64,000 bases of DNA from Pedobacter polysacchareus (GCF_019802255.1 NZ_JAHYSS010000004.1:448621-512620); one strand, 5' to 3'. Shown: positions 26,502-36,441, numbered from the stretch's first letter. The notes: generated by a model not told the origin, from the letters alone. Made by a program: numbers and translations.

Positions 26502-27740
26502 TTACCAGCGGTACTGTAGTCTGGCAGTAAACACATCATCTTTAAGGTCTTTGGTGTATTGAGGTAGCTGTGTATCATCGTTTACCACATGCTCATTGTA
26601 TAGTGTTAGTTTTAAGCGGCCGTTCATCATATAAGTAAGGCCATAACCCAGGGTACTGAACTTAATATCCCCGGCAGTGGTATTGCTGTTTGGCGCACCA
26701 ATTTCTTTTTCTGATACATGAACGTTCGGATCGTAAACATCATAAGCAAGTAAGGCATTGAATTTAGATTTGCCAATTCGCTGTGTTAACCAGAAATAAT
26801 AGCCGTTAAATTCACGCAGGTAGAGGTCTGTTTTTGGCTGAGCGGAGAAACTGGTGCTTGCGATAGGGCCGGTAATATCGGCGGCTGCAGCTACCCCAGG
26901 TTGTTTCCCGGCTACATATTCTGCTTTAAATGAAGTCGTGCCAAAAGAATTGTCATAGGCTACCTGTAAGTTTGCGCCATAATAATCACGGTTTGCATAA
27001 TCGTTGACATGACTTGGATTGGTATCTTTTACAAAACCACTGCCATTTCTGACAAAAAAACTCTCCGTATCACTACGTACATAGCCTTTATAGTAAGAAG
27101 CCCCGAAACCTAGGTTTAATTTTTTATTGGAAAGGCTGTCAAATTTGAAACCCAGATTCGCTACGATATCTTTCTTAGAATCATAATCTCTGGCGGTTAA
27201 TCCACTTCCATTGATCACTGCAAGATCAGCAGACAGAAAGCTTAAAGGTTTGTAATCAGGCTTGAAACTAATCATGGCACCAAGGTCACGTTCTCTAGGC
27301 ATCAACGTCTGAAATACCCTTGCGCGTTCCGGGAAATCTCTGTATCCTGATGAATATACGATAGAATAGCCAAAAGGACGGTTAAACAAACCTGCTGTAA
27401 AAAGAAACTGTTTGGTCTCTTCCTGGTGAAACTGAATAAAGGCATCCATCAGCTGCACACCATTTTGAGTCGCATCAATCTGGAAAACGATGCTGGAATA
27501 TTTATCGGCACGGTCGATCTTTAACCTGCCCCTTCTGATCATAAAACGAGAATCTGAATTTTTGGAAAAATCTCCTCCTGAAAAAGAATTAATTCCTCCA
27601 GATTGCGCCTTTTGGAACTGTGTCTGTAAATACCCGGTGATGTTTATTTCATGCGGGGCGTAAGAAGAAGGGGCGTTATTGCTTTGTGCAAGTAAAGAGA
27701 AAGGCACCAGCATGACGATAAATAGTAATAATTTTCTCAT
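26502..27740 (-). CDS. Outer-membrane porin, OprO/OprP (phosphate-selective) family
   Basis: A 412-residue protein with a cleavable signal peptide (MRKLLLFIVMLVPFSLLAQ, then S) and alternating amphipathic strands ending in a C-terminal aromatic residue (ARLQYRW), as in outer-membrane beta-barrels. Motifs such as SRFMIRRGRLKIDRADKYSS and GLFNRPFGYSIVYSSG fit the OprO/P family. Selectivity for phosphate is family lore and is not demonstrated by the sequence. ATG 27740 is chosen over an upstream ATG at 27752 because it gives a clean signal peptide. Confidence 0.82.
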   Translation of the reverse strand: MRKLLLFIVMLVPFSLLAQSNNAPSSYAPHEINITGYLQTQFQKAQSGGINSFSGGDFSKNSDSRFMIRRGRLKIDRADKYSSIVFQIDATQNGVQLMDAFIQFHQEETKQFLFTAGLFNRPFGYSIVYSSGYRDFPERARVFQTLMPRERDLGAMISFKPDYKPLSFLSADLAVINGSGLTARDYDSKKDIVANLGFKFDSLSNKKLNLGFGASYYKGYVRSDTESFFVRNGSGFVKDTNPSHVNDYANRDYYGANLQVAYDNSFGTTSFKAEYVAGKQPGVAAAADITGPIASTSFSAQPKTDLYLREFNGYYFWLTQRIGKSKFNALLAYDVYDPNVHVSEKEIGAPNSNTTAGDIKFSTLGYGLTYMMNGRLKLTLYNEHVVNDDTQLPQYTKDLKDDVFTARLQYRW

Positions 27741-27876
27741 GAATATGATCAACGTATTTTGAGCTGCCTAAATTACGCTTAATGCTTCATTTATCTATAG
27801 AAAACCTCCGTTTTAAAATTTAATCACCTGCTTTTGAATGGAATATGGAGGAAATTACATTTTTTTTACATGACAA

Positions 27877-27909
27877 TTTGCTAGTTCGGCTTTTTTGGAG
27901 CTATTTTTG
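27877..27909 (+). promoter_or_regulatory. Bacteroidota-type promoter for the SulP / carbonic anhydrase cluster
   Basis: TTTG (27877-27880) and TATTTTTG (27902-27909) are spaced by 21 bp. Transcription would start near 27914, about 25 nt before the first gene. Confidence 0.75.
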
Positions 27910-27938
27910 AACAGTTAAGCATGAACTAAATAATCAAA

Positions 27939-28280
27939 ATGTCATTACGGAAATACCGTCTTTTAATCATTATTACCTTTCTAGGCATCTTTTGCGTAAA
28001 GATGATGATTTCTGGGGCGCCCGTATTTTTCAACGATATTCAAAAGGAAAGCATTCAACTGGTGATCATGCAGATCGAAGTTGAGCATAGTGCCGACGGT
28101 GACAGTGGTAAAGCTAAAGTGAACCTCTTGGATTATAAAATGATCGATAACCATTATACAATGGATTTTAATGCGGTTCTGAGCCATTTCGGTATCAGCA
28201 ACAGCTATATTGATCACTTTAAACGTCATGTGGATCCTTTCCATCCCTCTGTACCGACCCCTCCTCCTAACTTGGCCTAA
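27939..28280 (+). CDS. Unrecognised small anchored or secreted protein ahead of the SulP transporter
   Basis: A 113-residue protein with one N-terminal hydrophobic segment (LLIIITFLGIFCVKMMI) after a short basic start (MSLRKYR), consistent with a signal anchor or an uncleaved signal. The rest is soluble, ends in a proline-rich tail (HPSVPTPPPNLA), and has no recognised motif. It follows a good promoter and precedes a SulP transporter and a beta-carbonic anhydrase on the same strand, 79 bp upstream of the SulP gene. A partnership with the transporter is only an inference. Confidence 0.6.
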   Translation: MSLRKYRLLIIITFLGIFCVKMMISGAPVFFNDIQKESIQLVIMQIEVEHSADGDSGKAKVNLLDYKMIDNHYTMDFNAVLSHFGISNSYIDHFKRHVDPFHPSVPTPPPNLA

Positions 28281-28359
28281 TTTATTCGTATAACTAACCT
28301 GTTATCAGGATAGCTATGCAATTTTTTAAATTAGTTTACAAGAATTAAAACATTGTTTT

Positions 28360-29964
28360 ATGCAAAATAGTAACTCGATCTTTTCAAGATTGGAAGTGAA
28401 GAAGTATATATTAAAAAAGAACTTAAAGCGTGACTTGCCATCCAGTATTGTGGTATTTCTGGTGGCATTGCCTTTATGTTTGGGTGTGGCCCTGGCCTCA
28501 GGAGCACCATTATTCGCCGGTTTAATTACTGGTGTTGTGGGAGGTATTGTAGTTGCAAGTCTAAGTGGTTCTCAATTGAGCGTGAGTGGTCCTGCTGCAG
28601 GGCTTACCGCAATCGTGCTTGGTGCGATTGGCCAACTGGGAGGATATCAAACGTTTTTACTGGCAGTTGTATTGGCAGGGGCGATGCAGATCGTATTGGG
28701 CTTGCTGAAAGGCGGAATGATCGGTAATTATTTCCCTTCCAGCGTTATCGAAGGAATGCTGGCAGCGATTGGGGTGACCTTAATCCTGAAACAGCTTCCT
28801 CATGCTTTGGGCGTAGATTCTGATTTCTTTGGTGATGAAAGCTTTTTTCAGGGAGACAACCAAAACACGTTTTCCGCTATAGGAAATGCGTTTAGTCATT
28901 TTACATTGGCTGCGATTATCATCAGTGGATTGTCTATTGCCGTATTAATATACTGGCCGAAGCTGAAAAAAGTAAATGTAATTCCTGCACCATTGGTCGT
29001 GGTCGCCTTAGGAATTATATTAAGTATCGCTTTCCAGGGAACAGGCTACGCCTTGAATACCTCACAAATGGTAGAAATTCCGGTGGTGAACGGATGGTCA
29101 GATCTGACTGCCTTATTTACCTTGCCTAATTTCTCTGCCATTACTGATAGTAAAGTATGGGTGGTTGCCGCAACGATTGCTGTAGTAGCCAGTTTAGAAA
29201 CCTTATTGAGTATTGAAGCGGTTGATAAAATCGACCCGATCAAAAGAACAACCCCAACAAATAGAGAGTTATTAGCTCAGGGTGTAGGTAATATGACCAG
29301 CGGTATGTTGGGTGGTTTGCCCCTAACTTCCGTAATCGTAAGGAGTTCCGCAAACGTAAATGCTGGAGGAAGAACTAAAATGTCTGCGATTTTTCACGGA
29401 GGATGGTTACTTTTGTCTTTCTTATTTATCCCGGGTGTGATCAATATGATTCCACTGGCCTGTTTGGCAGCAATTTTATTGGTAACCGGTTATAAGTTAA
29501 CACGTATTGCTTTATTCCAACATATGTACCATAAAGGCTGGGACCAGTTTGTACCGTTTGTAATCACGATTATTGCCGTGTTATTGACCGACCTCTTAAA
29601 AGGTGTGGCCGTAGGGATGTTATTCTCCATCTTCTACCTGTTGCGTACAAACATGCGTAATCCTTTTTTCTACAAAATTCAGGAAGATGGAAATAAGAAA
29701 AATCTCCGCATTAAATTAGCTGAAGAGGTTTCATTTTTAAATAAAGCAGCCATTCAGGTGATGCTGAACAATATTCCAAAAGAAACAAATGTCACTATTG
29801 ATGGAACGAATTCCCGATATATTGATCCGGATGTGTTGGAAACAATTTTCAACTTTAAGCACAACGCTTATACGAAAGGGACAATAGTGATATTAGAGAA
29901 CATTAAGAAACAATATACTGTGCCAAAATTGGACAGTAAAATCATAGAAGAAATTAATAATTAA
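28360..29964 (+). CDS. SulP family inorganic anion transporter (bicarbonate uptake likely)
   Basis: A 534-residue inner-membrane permease. The SulP signature is clear in the first third (VALPLCLGVALASGAPLFAGLITG, then GSQLSVSGPAAGLTAIVL), and ten or more hydrophobic segments follow to about residue 430. The C-terminal 100 residues (NVTIDGTNSRYIDPDVLETI, VILENI) resemble a shortened STAS domain. SulP proteins carry sulfate, bicarbonate or other anions. The carbonic anhydrase gene 6 bp downstream makes bicarbonate the leading candidate here. Confidence 0.88.
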   Translation: MQNSNSIFSRLEVKKYILKKNLKRDLPSSIVVFLVALPLCLGVALASGAPLFAGLITGVVGGIVVASLSGSQLSVSGPAAGLTAIVLGAIGQLGGYQTFLLAVVLAGAMQIVLGLLKGGMIGNYFPSSVIEGMLAAIGVTLILKQLPHALGVDSDFFGDESFFQGDNQNTFSAIGNAFSHFTLAAIIISGLSIAVLIYWPKLKKVNVIPAPLVVVALGIILSIAFQGTGYALNTSQMVEIPVVNGWSDLTALFTLPNFSAITDSKVWVVAATIAVVASLETLLSIEAVDKIDPIKRTTPTNRELLAQGVGNMTSGMLGGLPLTSVIVRSSANVNAGGRTKMSAIFHGGWLLLSFLFIPGVINMIPLACLAAILLVTGYKLTRIALFQHMYHKGWDQFVPFVITIIAVLLTDLLKGVAVGMLFSIFYLLRTNMRNPFFYKIQEDGNKKNLRIKLAEEVSFLNKAAIQVMLNNIPKETNVTIDGTNSRYIDPDVLETIFNFKHNAYTKGTIVILENIKKQYTVPKLDSKIIEEINN

Positions 29965-29970
29965 ATTATT

Positions 29971-30651
29971 ATGTGCGCAAAATTAGAAAAACAAGATAGA
30001 GACCAAATTACATACGAAGGGTTATTACAAGGAAATAAGGACTGGGTGGCTGCCACTTTAGCAGAAGATCCTAAATACTTCGAGCGTTTATCTGCCGGAC
30101 AAAAACCACCGATCCTCTGGATAGGTTGTTCAGATAGTCGTGTGCCTGCAAACCAGATCACGAATACCAATCCTGGGGATATCTTTGTTCACCGTAACAT
30201 TGCTAACGTAGTTGTTCATACCGATATGAATATGTTGAGTGTATTGGATTATGCGGTTAACGTATTAGAAGTAGAGCACGTAATTGTATGTGGCCACTAT
30301 GGCTGTGGTGGGGTAGAAGCTGCCATGGGTAATAAACAATATGGAATTATTGACAACTGGTTGAGAAACATTAAAGATACTTACAGATTGCATTACCATG
30401 AACTGGACATGATCTCTGATAAAAAGAAGAGAAGCGAAAGACTTGTGGAGCTGAATGTAATCGAAGGTGTATTTAACCTGACTAAAACCTCTATCGTTCA
30501 GAACAGATGGGCTAATGGTAAGAGATTAAGCTTGCATGGTTGGGCTTATAGCCTGGAAAATGGCTTCATCTCAGATCTGGGAGTTACTTGTGAAAACAAT
30601 AGCACTTTGAATTCTGTCTTTAGAATGGATGGAATTGAAAAATTAAAATAA
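29971..30651 (+). CDS. Beta-class carbonic anhydrase
   Basis: Interconverts CO2 and bicarbonate (226 aa, cytosolic; no signal peptide). Zinc ligands are Cys53 in WIGCSDSRVP and His109 and Cys112 in CGHYGCGGVEA; Asp55 and Arg57 form the catalytic dyad. Length and motifs fit the can/cynT-type beta class. It lies 6 bp after the SulP gene, which suggests coupled transport and hydration of inorganic carbon. A bidirectional terminator follows. Confidence 0.93.
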   Translation: MCAKLEKQDRDQITYEGLLQGNKDWVAATLAEDPKYFERLSAGQKPPILWIGCSDSRVPANQITNTNPGDIFVHRNIANVVVHTDMNMLSVLDYAVNVLEVEHVIVCGHYGCGGVEAAMGNKQYGIIDNWLRNIKDTYRLHYHELDMISDKKKRSERLVELNVIEGVFNLTKTSIVQNRWANGKRLSLHGWAYSLENGFISDLGVTCENNSTLNSVFRMDGIEKLK

Positions 30652-30687
30652 GGAAAGGAAGCGCTGCGATGAGCGGCGCTATTTCAT

Positions 30688-30726
30688 AAAAAAGCGGAGG
30701 TCCAAAATGGATCCTCCGCTTTTTTT
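30688..30726 (+). terminator. Bidirectional intrinsic terminator between convergent genes
   Basis: AAAAAAGCGGAGG (30688-30700) pairs with CCTCCGCTTTTTT (30713-30725), extended by TCC/GGA with one bulged base. T-runs flank it on both strands, serving both the carbonic anhydrase gene and the convergent dehydrogenase gene. Confidence 0.85.
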
Positions 30727-30763
30727 ATATAGAATGATGGATCAAAAGATCCAATCAAAACTA

Positions 30764-32398
30764 CTAGTCGTTAGACAAGAATGGGTAACGGAAATCTTTA
30801 GGTGGATCAAAAGTTTCTTTGATCGTACGTGGAGAAACCCAACGTAAAAGATTGATCATTGAACCTGCTTTATCGTTTGTACCAGAACCTCTGGCACCAC
30901 CAAACGGCTGCTGTCCAACAACGGCACCTGTACATTTATCATTGATGTAGAAGTTACCCGCTGCATTTCTCAAACGATGAGTTGCTTTTTCAATCGCATA
31001 GCGATCCTGAGCAATCACAGCACCTGTTAAGGCATAGATTGAAGTGCTGTCTACGATGTCTAAAATCTCATCAAATTGATCATCATCATATACAAATAAA
31101 GTCAATACCGGACCGAATAATTCTTCGCTCATCGTGACATACTTAGGATCTTGAACCACCAATACTGTTGGCTCAATAAAGTATCCTTTAGATTTGTCGT
31201 AGTTACCACCAGCAATAATTTCTACACTGCTGTCTTTTTTAGCTTCGTCAATGTATTTAGCTAATTTGTCGAAAGAATTTCCGTCAATTACTGCATTAAT
31301 AAAGTTGCCGAAATCTTCAGTTCCACCCATTTTGAACTCAGCAAGATCGCGAAGCATGTATTCTTTTACTTTAGGCCAGATGCTTTTTGCTACGTAAACA
31401 CGTGAAGCAGCAGAACATTTTTGTCCCTGGTATTCGAATGCACCACGAATGATCGCTGTGCTGGAAGATTCTGCTTCTGCCGAACCATGAACAAGGATAA
31501 AGTCTTTACCACCTGTTTCCCCAACGATACGTGGGTAAGTTTTGAATTTATGAATGTTATTTCCGATCGTTTTCCAAATGTCCTGGAATACGCCTGTAGA
31601 TCCTGTAAAGTGGATACCTGCGAAATCAGGGTGGTTAAAGATCACTTCACCTGCTTCCGGTCCGGAAACATATACCAGGTTGATTACGCCATCAGGCAAA
31701 CCTGCTTCTTTGAAAATCTGCATCAATACATTTGCAGAATAAATCTGAGTATTTGCAGGTTTCCAAACGATTACGTTCCCCATCATCGCTGCTGAAGTAG
31801 GTAAGTTACCAGCAATTGCAGTGAAGTTAAATGGCGTTAAAGCGAATACAAAACCTTCTAACGGGCGTTGTTCTACTCTGTTCCATGATCCTTTTGGAGA
31901 AACCGGAGGTTGTTGTTTATAGATTTCCGACATATAACTTACGTTAAAACGAAGGAAGTCGATCAGCTCACAAGCGGCATCAATCTCTGCCTGGTAAGCA
32001 TTTTTTGATTGACCCAGCATCGTTGCTGCGTTTAATTTATAGCGGTATGGACCAGCAATAAGATCAGCTGCTTTCAGGAAGATCGCTGCACGGTGTTCCC
32101 ATGCTAAATTTTCCCATTTTGATTTAGCTGCAAGGGCAGCATCAATCGCCTGACTTACGTGTTCCTTTGTTCCTTTGCTGTACTCAGCAAGAATATGCTG
32201 ATGATCGTGTGGAGGAGTCGCAGTTCCTTTATGGTCAGTATGGACTTCCTTTCCGTTAATGTACATCGGGATGTCAATTTTTTTAGAGCGGGCTTCGGCA
32301 ATTGCGGCCTTCAAAAGTTCACGTTCTTTACTTCCCGGAGCGTAACCTAAAATAGGCTCGTTAACCGGAGTTGGTACGTTAAAAAATCCTTTAAGCAT
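30764..32398 (-). CDS. pruA: L-glutamate gamma-semialdehyde (1-pyrroline-5-carboxylate) dehydrogenase
   Basis: Oxidises glutamate semialdehyde to glutamate with NAD+ in proline and ornithine catabolism (544 aa). The aldehyde dehydrogenase fold is shown by the cofactor region NVIVWKPANTQIYSA, HFTGSTGVFQDIW, the general base Glu in VGETGGKDF and the catalytic Cys in GQKCSAASRVYV. The length and N-terminal region (GFFNVPTPVNEPILGYAPGS) match the stand-alone P5C dehydrogenase family. No proline dehydrogenase gene is adjacent. Confidence 0.92.
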   Translation of the reverse strand: MLKGFFNVPTPVNEPILGYAPGSKERELLKAAIAEARSKKIDIPMYINGKEVHTDHKGTATPPHDHQHILAEYSKGTKEHVSQAIDAALAAKSKWENLAWEHRAAIFLKAADLIAGPYRYKLNAATMLGQSKNAYQAEIDAACELIDFLRFNVSYMSEIYKQQPPVSPKGSWNRVEQRPLEGFVFALTPFNFTAIAGNLPTSAAMMGNVIVWKPANTQIYSANVLMQIFKEAGLPDGVINLVYVSGPEAGEVIFNHPDFAGIHFTGSTGVFQDIWKTIGNNIHKFKTYPRIVGETGGKDFILVHGSAEAESSSTAIIRGAFEYQGQKCSAASRVYVAKSIWPKVKEYMLRDLAEFKMGGTEDFGNFINAVIDGNSFDKLAKYIDEAKKDSSVEIIAGGNYDKSKGYFIEPTVLVVQDPKYVTMSEELFGPVLTLFVYDDDQFDEILDIVDSTSIYALTGAVIAQDRYAIEKATHRLRNAAGNFYINDKCTGAVVGQQPFGGARGSGTNDKAGSMINLLRWVSPRTIKETFDPPKDFRYPFLSND

Positions 32399-32418
32399 GA
32401 TATAAAATATTGTTTGTA

Positions 32419-32426
32419 CAAAGATA
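32419..32426 (-). promoter_or_regulatory. Probable -7 box for pruA
   Basis: TATCTTTG on the minus strand matches TAnnTTTG and lies about 20 nt upstream of the start. No clear -33 element at the right spacing. Confidence 0.5.
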
Positions 32427-32493
32427 GCCTTTTATTTTGTTGCCCGGTAACGCTCAATATGTATAAACTTCATGCAATACGCGCTATAATTCT

Positions 32494-32501
32494 TATTTTT
32501 G
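32494..32501 (+). promoter_or_regulatory. Probable -7 box for lpxK
   Basis: TATTTTTG ends 9 nt before ATG 32511, so the leader would be only a few nucleotides. This also argues against a TTG start at 32499, which lies inside the box. Confidence 0.4.
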
Positions 32502-32510
32502 AAGCGCAGC

Positions 32511-33572
32511 ATGATAAAATACTTACGCTACCTGTTATTTCCTTTTTCCATCCTATATGGCATCGTAGTTTTTGTGAGGAACAAGCTCTATGATATCGGT
32601 GTATTTAAAGCTACTGGCTTTGATATTCCGGTGATTTGCGTGGGAAATCTGGTAGTTGGTGGATCCGGTAAAAGCCCGGTCACAGAATACCTGGTGCGCC
32701 TTTTTCCAGATCGAAAAATTGCCATTTTGAGCAGAGGATATGGCCGTAAGACCAAAGGTTTTATCCTCGCGGATGATCAGGCAACAGCCGAAACCATTGG
32801 GGACGAGCCCATGCAGTTTTATAAAAAATTTCCGCAGGTGACGGTGGCCGTTTGTGAAGATCGGGTGCTTGGCGCAGGGCGATTACAACAAGATCACGAC
32901 CTGATTATTCTGGACGATGCCTATCAGCACCGTGCCATTTCTGCCGGATTCAACATCCTGCTATTTGAATTTGAAAAGCTGCTGAAACCACAGTTTCTGC
33001 TGCCTGCCGGAAACCTGAGGGAAAGTTTTTCCGGTTATAAAAGAGCACAATCCATACTGATCACCAAATCTCCGGAAAGTATAAAGCCTGATGAGGCCTC
33101 AAAATGCTTAAATAAACTTGAAGATCACTGGCAAAAGGAAACCGTTTTTTCGTCTTTAATTTATCAGAATTTGGTACCTTTAATCTCCGGAGAAAACCGG
33201 GTCTGTGAATCAATAACTCAAGGCACTACCGTGTTTTTGCTAACTGGAATCGCCAATCCAAAGCCATTACTGCAGTATTTAGGGAAGTACACCGCCAAGA
33301 TCAGGCACCATGATTATCCGGATCATTACCGCTTTACCGAGCAAAATATAAATGACCTGGTTGCTGCCTTTAACAGCGAGCCAACTACAGAAAAAATCAT
33401 CATCACAACAGAAAAGGATGCGCAGCGTTTATTAGATGGTACTTTAAAAGAATTACTGCTAAATTTACCAATCTTTTATTTGCCTGTCAAAATAGGGCTA
33501 AGCGCAAAAGATAAAATTATATTTGATCAAAAAATTATAGCTTATGTTTCAAGTCATACACGAAACCGTTGA
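32511..33572 (+). CDS. lpxK: Tetraacyldisaccharide 4'-kinase
   Basis: Phosphorylates the 4'-position of the lipid A disaccharide precursor at the inner membrane (353 aa). An N-terminal membrane-associated helix (LLFPFSILYGIVVFV) precedes the P-loop GNLVVGGSGKSPVTEYLV. The conserved SRGYGRKTKGF and the segment DLIILDDAYQHRAI (LDDxxQHR) are diagnostic. The start at ATG 32511 is preferred over TTG 32499. The 3' end overlaps the next gene by 29 bp. Confidence 0.93.
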   Translation: MIKYLRYLLFPFSILYGIVVFVRNKLYDIGVFKATGFDIPVICVGNLVVGGSGKSPVTEYLVRLFPDRKIAILSRGYGRKTKGFILADDQATAETIGDEPMQFYKKFPQVTVAVCEDRVLGAGRLQQDHDLIILDDAYQHRAISAGFNILLFEFEKLLKPQFLLPAGNLRESFSGYKRAQSILITKSPESIKPDEASKCLNKLEDHWQKETVFSSLIYQNLVPLISGENRVCESITQGTTVFLLTGIANPKPLLQYLGKYTAKIRHHDYPDHYRFTEQNINDLVAAFNSEPTTEKIIITTEKDAQRLLDGTLKELLLNLPIFYLPVKIGLSAKDKIIFDQKIIAYVSSHTRNR

Positions 33573-34359
33573 ATATCTAAAGCGTAAAACGAATGATTTC
33601 CAACCAGAAATTGGCATCGTTTTAGGAACTGGTCTGGGCGGATTGGTAGGCGAAATAGAAGTCGCACATCAATTGATGTATTCCAATATCCCTAATTTCC
33701 CGATCTCTACACTGGAATTTCATTCCGGGAAATTGATATTTGGTACATTAAACGGGAAAAGAGTGGTGGCCATGCAAGGTAGACTGCATTATTATGAAGG
33801 CTATAGCATGCAGCAGATTACTTTTCCAATCCGTGTAATGAAAGCCTTAGGAATTGCACATCTTCTCGTGTCTAACGCGGCAGGATCTTTAAATCCTGAC
33901 TATAAAAAAGGCGATCTGATGATCATCAATGACCACATCAACCTGCAGCCAGAAAGCCCGCTTCGTGGAAGAAACGACAGTGATATGGGACCTCGTTTCC
34001 CGGATATGAGTCAGCCATACGAAAGATCATTAATTAAATCAGCGCTGCAAATCGCAAAAGACAATGATATTGTTTGCCACCAGGGCGTATACGTGTCGGT
34101 AACTGGCCCAAATTTGGAAACCAAGGCGGAATATAAATATTTACGTATTATCGGTGGTGATGCTGTAGGCATGAGCACTGTTCCTGAGGTGATTGTGGCC
34201 AGACACATGAGCATCCCGGTATTTGCGATTTCTGTGTTAACTGACGAAGGTTTTCCGGAAGAACTGCAACCAGTAAGTCTGGAAGAAATTATTGAAACTG
34301 CAAGAGTTGCAGAACCAAGAATGACAACAATACTGAGCCAATTAATCTCTACCTTATAA
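33544..34359 (+). CDS. Purine nucleoside phosphorylase
   Basis: Cleaves purine nucleosides with phosphate to base plus ribose-1-phosphate (271 aa, cytosolic). It belongs to the trimeric PNP/MTAP class: PEIGIVLGTGLGGLVGEI (phosphate loop), MQGRLHYYEGY, LVSNAAGSLNP, and SVTGPNLETKAEYKYLR followed by GGDAVGMSTVPEVIVARH. The start overlaps lpxK by 29 bp and the stop overlaps the porin gene start by one base, so the three are co-translated. Confidence 0.92.
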   Translation: MFQVIHETVEYLKRKTNDFQPEIGIVLGTGLGGLVGEIEVAHQLMYSNIPNFPISTLEFHSGKLIFGTLNGKRVVAMQGRLHYYEGYSMQQITFPIRVMKALGIAHLLVSNAAGSLNPDYKKGDLMIINDHINLQPESPLRGRNDSDMGPRFPDMSQPYERSLIKSALQIAKDNDIVCHQGVYVSVTGPNLETKAEYKYLRIIGGDAVGMSTVPEVIVARHMSIPVFAISVLTDEGFPEELQPVSLEEIIETARVAEPRMTTILSQLISTL

Positions 34360-36404
34360 TGTACAAAAGCATTGCTTTATTTGTTTTTTGCTTTTTCCTG
34401 TTAGGGAGTGGAGCTTTATTTGCTCAGGATTTAAAAACGACGGTCAACGACAATAAATTACTGGATTCCTTAAGAAAGAAAGAAGAATCAGGAACGGACT
34501 CGGTGATTTTTACTTCCCGCTTCATCAGGTATACAACCTTGAAGCTGACGAAAGACAGCATTCAGACTTTGCCATTGGATACCACGCTTGCAGGGTTCCA
34601 GAACTTCAGTATGATTGCACAGCCGAGAAGACCGACCGTCGGTACGGGAAATCTTGGTCTGGCAGCGATGCCGATGTTGTTTGAACCTTCAAAAACCATT
34701 GGTTTTGATGCAGGCTTTCACTCCCTGGATTTTTATGCCATCGGTCAGGATGATATCAAATATTATCAAGCCAGAACAGCATATACGAATCTATACTTTA
34801 TTTCTGCCGGTGAAACAGAAGCCATTTTCAAAGTTACCCATTCCCAGAATATCAAAAAAAACTGGAACATCGGAGCGAATTACAATAGGATTGGGGCCAA
34901 TGGTTATTACCCCCGACAAAGAGGTGATCACTTAAACGCAGATCTTTTTACCTGGTATCAAAGCCCTAATAAGCGATATAACCTATGGGTTGCCGCGATT
35001 TTTAATACACTGAAAGCACGTGAAAACGGTTCCATTACCAATAACAATATCTATAGTAGTAATTACAATTCCTTTGGCTTAGACCATATGTCTGAACCAG
35101 TTAGACTGCAGGATGCAGGGCATATTTACCGTTCAAATTCCTTCATGATCAAGCAAACTTATTTTGTAGGAAGGATAGACAGTCTGGCACAGGAAATCTC
35201 AGACAAGATCTTACCCACCAATAAAATAGCTTACACTTTTAAATACAATCAGAATTCATACACTTTTCATAAAAGCTCCTTAGATGATCATACTGCCATC
35301 CCTCCTGGCATAGCAGATCTTTCTGTTACTTACGATAGTACCCGCTATATGAATGTACAGAATGAATTTATGTACAGTTTTTTCCTCCGTGGAAAGGGTA
35401 ATTCTATCATCAAAAATGAGCTGAAAGTAGATGCGGGGATCAGACATGATTTCTATAAGTACTATCAAGGCGTATTTTATCCAGACAAAATTTCTACCTA
35501 TTACAATTACAACTCCACTTTTCAGAACATCACACTTTTAGGTTCTGCAGGATATAGGTTCAGTAACCGTATCGATCTGAATGTAGATTTACAGCAAATA
35601 TTTCAGGGAAGAAACAGCGGTGATTTTCTATATGAAGCGAAAAGTAATGTTCTCTTGAGCAAGTCGGTAGGGCGGATTGTATTGGGAGGGTATTTTCAGA
35701 ATAAGTCGCCAGAAGAAGTCTATATCAGATATTTTGGTAACCATTACAACTGGAAGGAAGACTTTAACCGTACAAAAACCATTAATCTGTCTTTTAAATA
35801 CCTGAACGACCGACTGAATTTTGAAGCCAGTGCAGAGTATTTTAGGATCAGCGATTACCTGTATTTCACCAACCCTCCTCCAAAAGATGGTGAGGCATTA
35901 GATAATGTGTTTTTTGCAAAAAATGCAAATAACATCATACCTGCGCAACTCAACAGCATTAACCTGTTGAAAATTACCCTGGGTAAAAAACTGAAATTCG
36001 GTAAATTCAACCTGGACAGTTACCTGGTTTATCAAAAAACTGACAATCCTAACATTTTGAGAACACCAGAATTGTATGCTTTTGCCAGCTTCTTCCTGGA
36101 CCATACTTTCTTTAAAGCGTTAAAAACGAATGTTGGATTTGATATCCGTTACAATACACCTTATAAAAACTATTCCTATTCTGCACCAGCAGGTCAGTTT
36201 TACGTTGGAGAAGGCACTACCTTCGATTCCACACCAATTCTCGATGTCTGGGTAAAGGCGAGTCTGAGAAAAGCGAATATCTTTGTGAAAACAGATTACG
36301 CCAATCAGGGCCTACTCTCTAAAGGATATTATTCTGTGAACCGCTATCCGATGATGGACAGAGTTCTGGTTAAATTCGGAGTAAGCTGGAGCTTCTACGA
36401 TTAA
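34359..36404 (+). CDS. Putative outer-membrane porin (Porin_10-like)
   Basis: A 681-residue protein with a signal peptide (IALFVFCFFLLGSGALFAQ) and many alternating-hydrophobicity strands, ending in a typical barrel C-terminus (VSWSFYD). It resembles the large putative porins of Bacteroidota (Porin_10 family), recognised by overall pattern and by segments such as NIGANYNRIGANGYYPRQRGDH. The substrate is unknown. Its start overlaps the nucleoside phosphorylase stop, which hints at a link to nucleoside uptake but could equally be incidental. Confidence 0.7.
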   Translation: MYKSIALFVFCFFLLGSGALFAQDLKTTVNDNKLLDSLRKKEESGTDSVIFTSRFIRYTTLKLTKDSIQTLPLDTTLAGFQNFSMIAQPRRPTVGTGNLGLAAMPMLFEPSKTIGFDAGFHSLDFYAIGQDDIKYYQARTAYTNLYFISAGETEAIFKVTHSQNIKKNWNIGANYNRIGANGYYPRQRGDHLNADLFTWYQSPNKRYNLWVAAIFNTLKARENGSITNNNIYSSNYNSFGLDHMSEPVRLQDAGHIYRSNSFMIKQTYFVGRIDSLAQEISDKILPTNKIAYTFKYNQNSYTFHKSSLDDHTAIPPGIADLSVTYDSTRYMNVQNEFMYSFFLRGKGNSIIKNELKVDAGIRHDFYKYYQGVFYPDKISTYYNYNSTFQNITLLGSAGYRFSNRIDLNVDLQQIFQGRNSGDFLYEAKSNVLLSKSVGRIVLGGYFQNKSPEEVYIRYFGNHYNWKEDFNRTKTINLSFKYLNDRLNFEASAEYFRISDYLYFTNPPPKDGEALDNVFFAKNANNIIPAQLNSINLLKITLGKKLKFGKFNLDSYLVYQKTDNPNILRTPELYAFASFFLDHTFFKALKTNVGFDIRYNTPYKNYSYSAPAGQFYVGEGTTFDSTPILDVWVKASLRKANIFVKTDYANQGLLSKGYYSVNRYPMMDRVLVKFGVSWSFYD

Positions 36405-36441
36405 GTTTCTATACTAGGATCTCCATTCTATCCAATGCATA

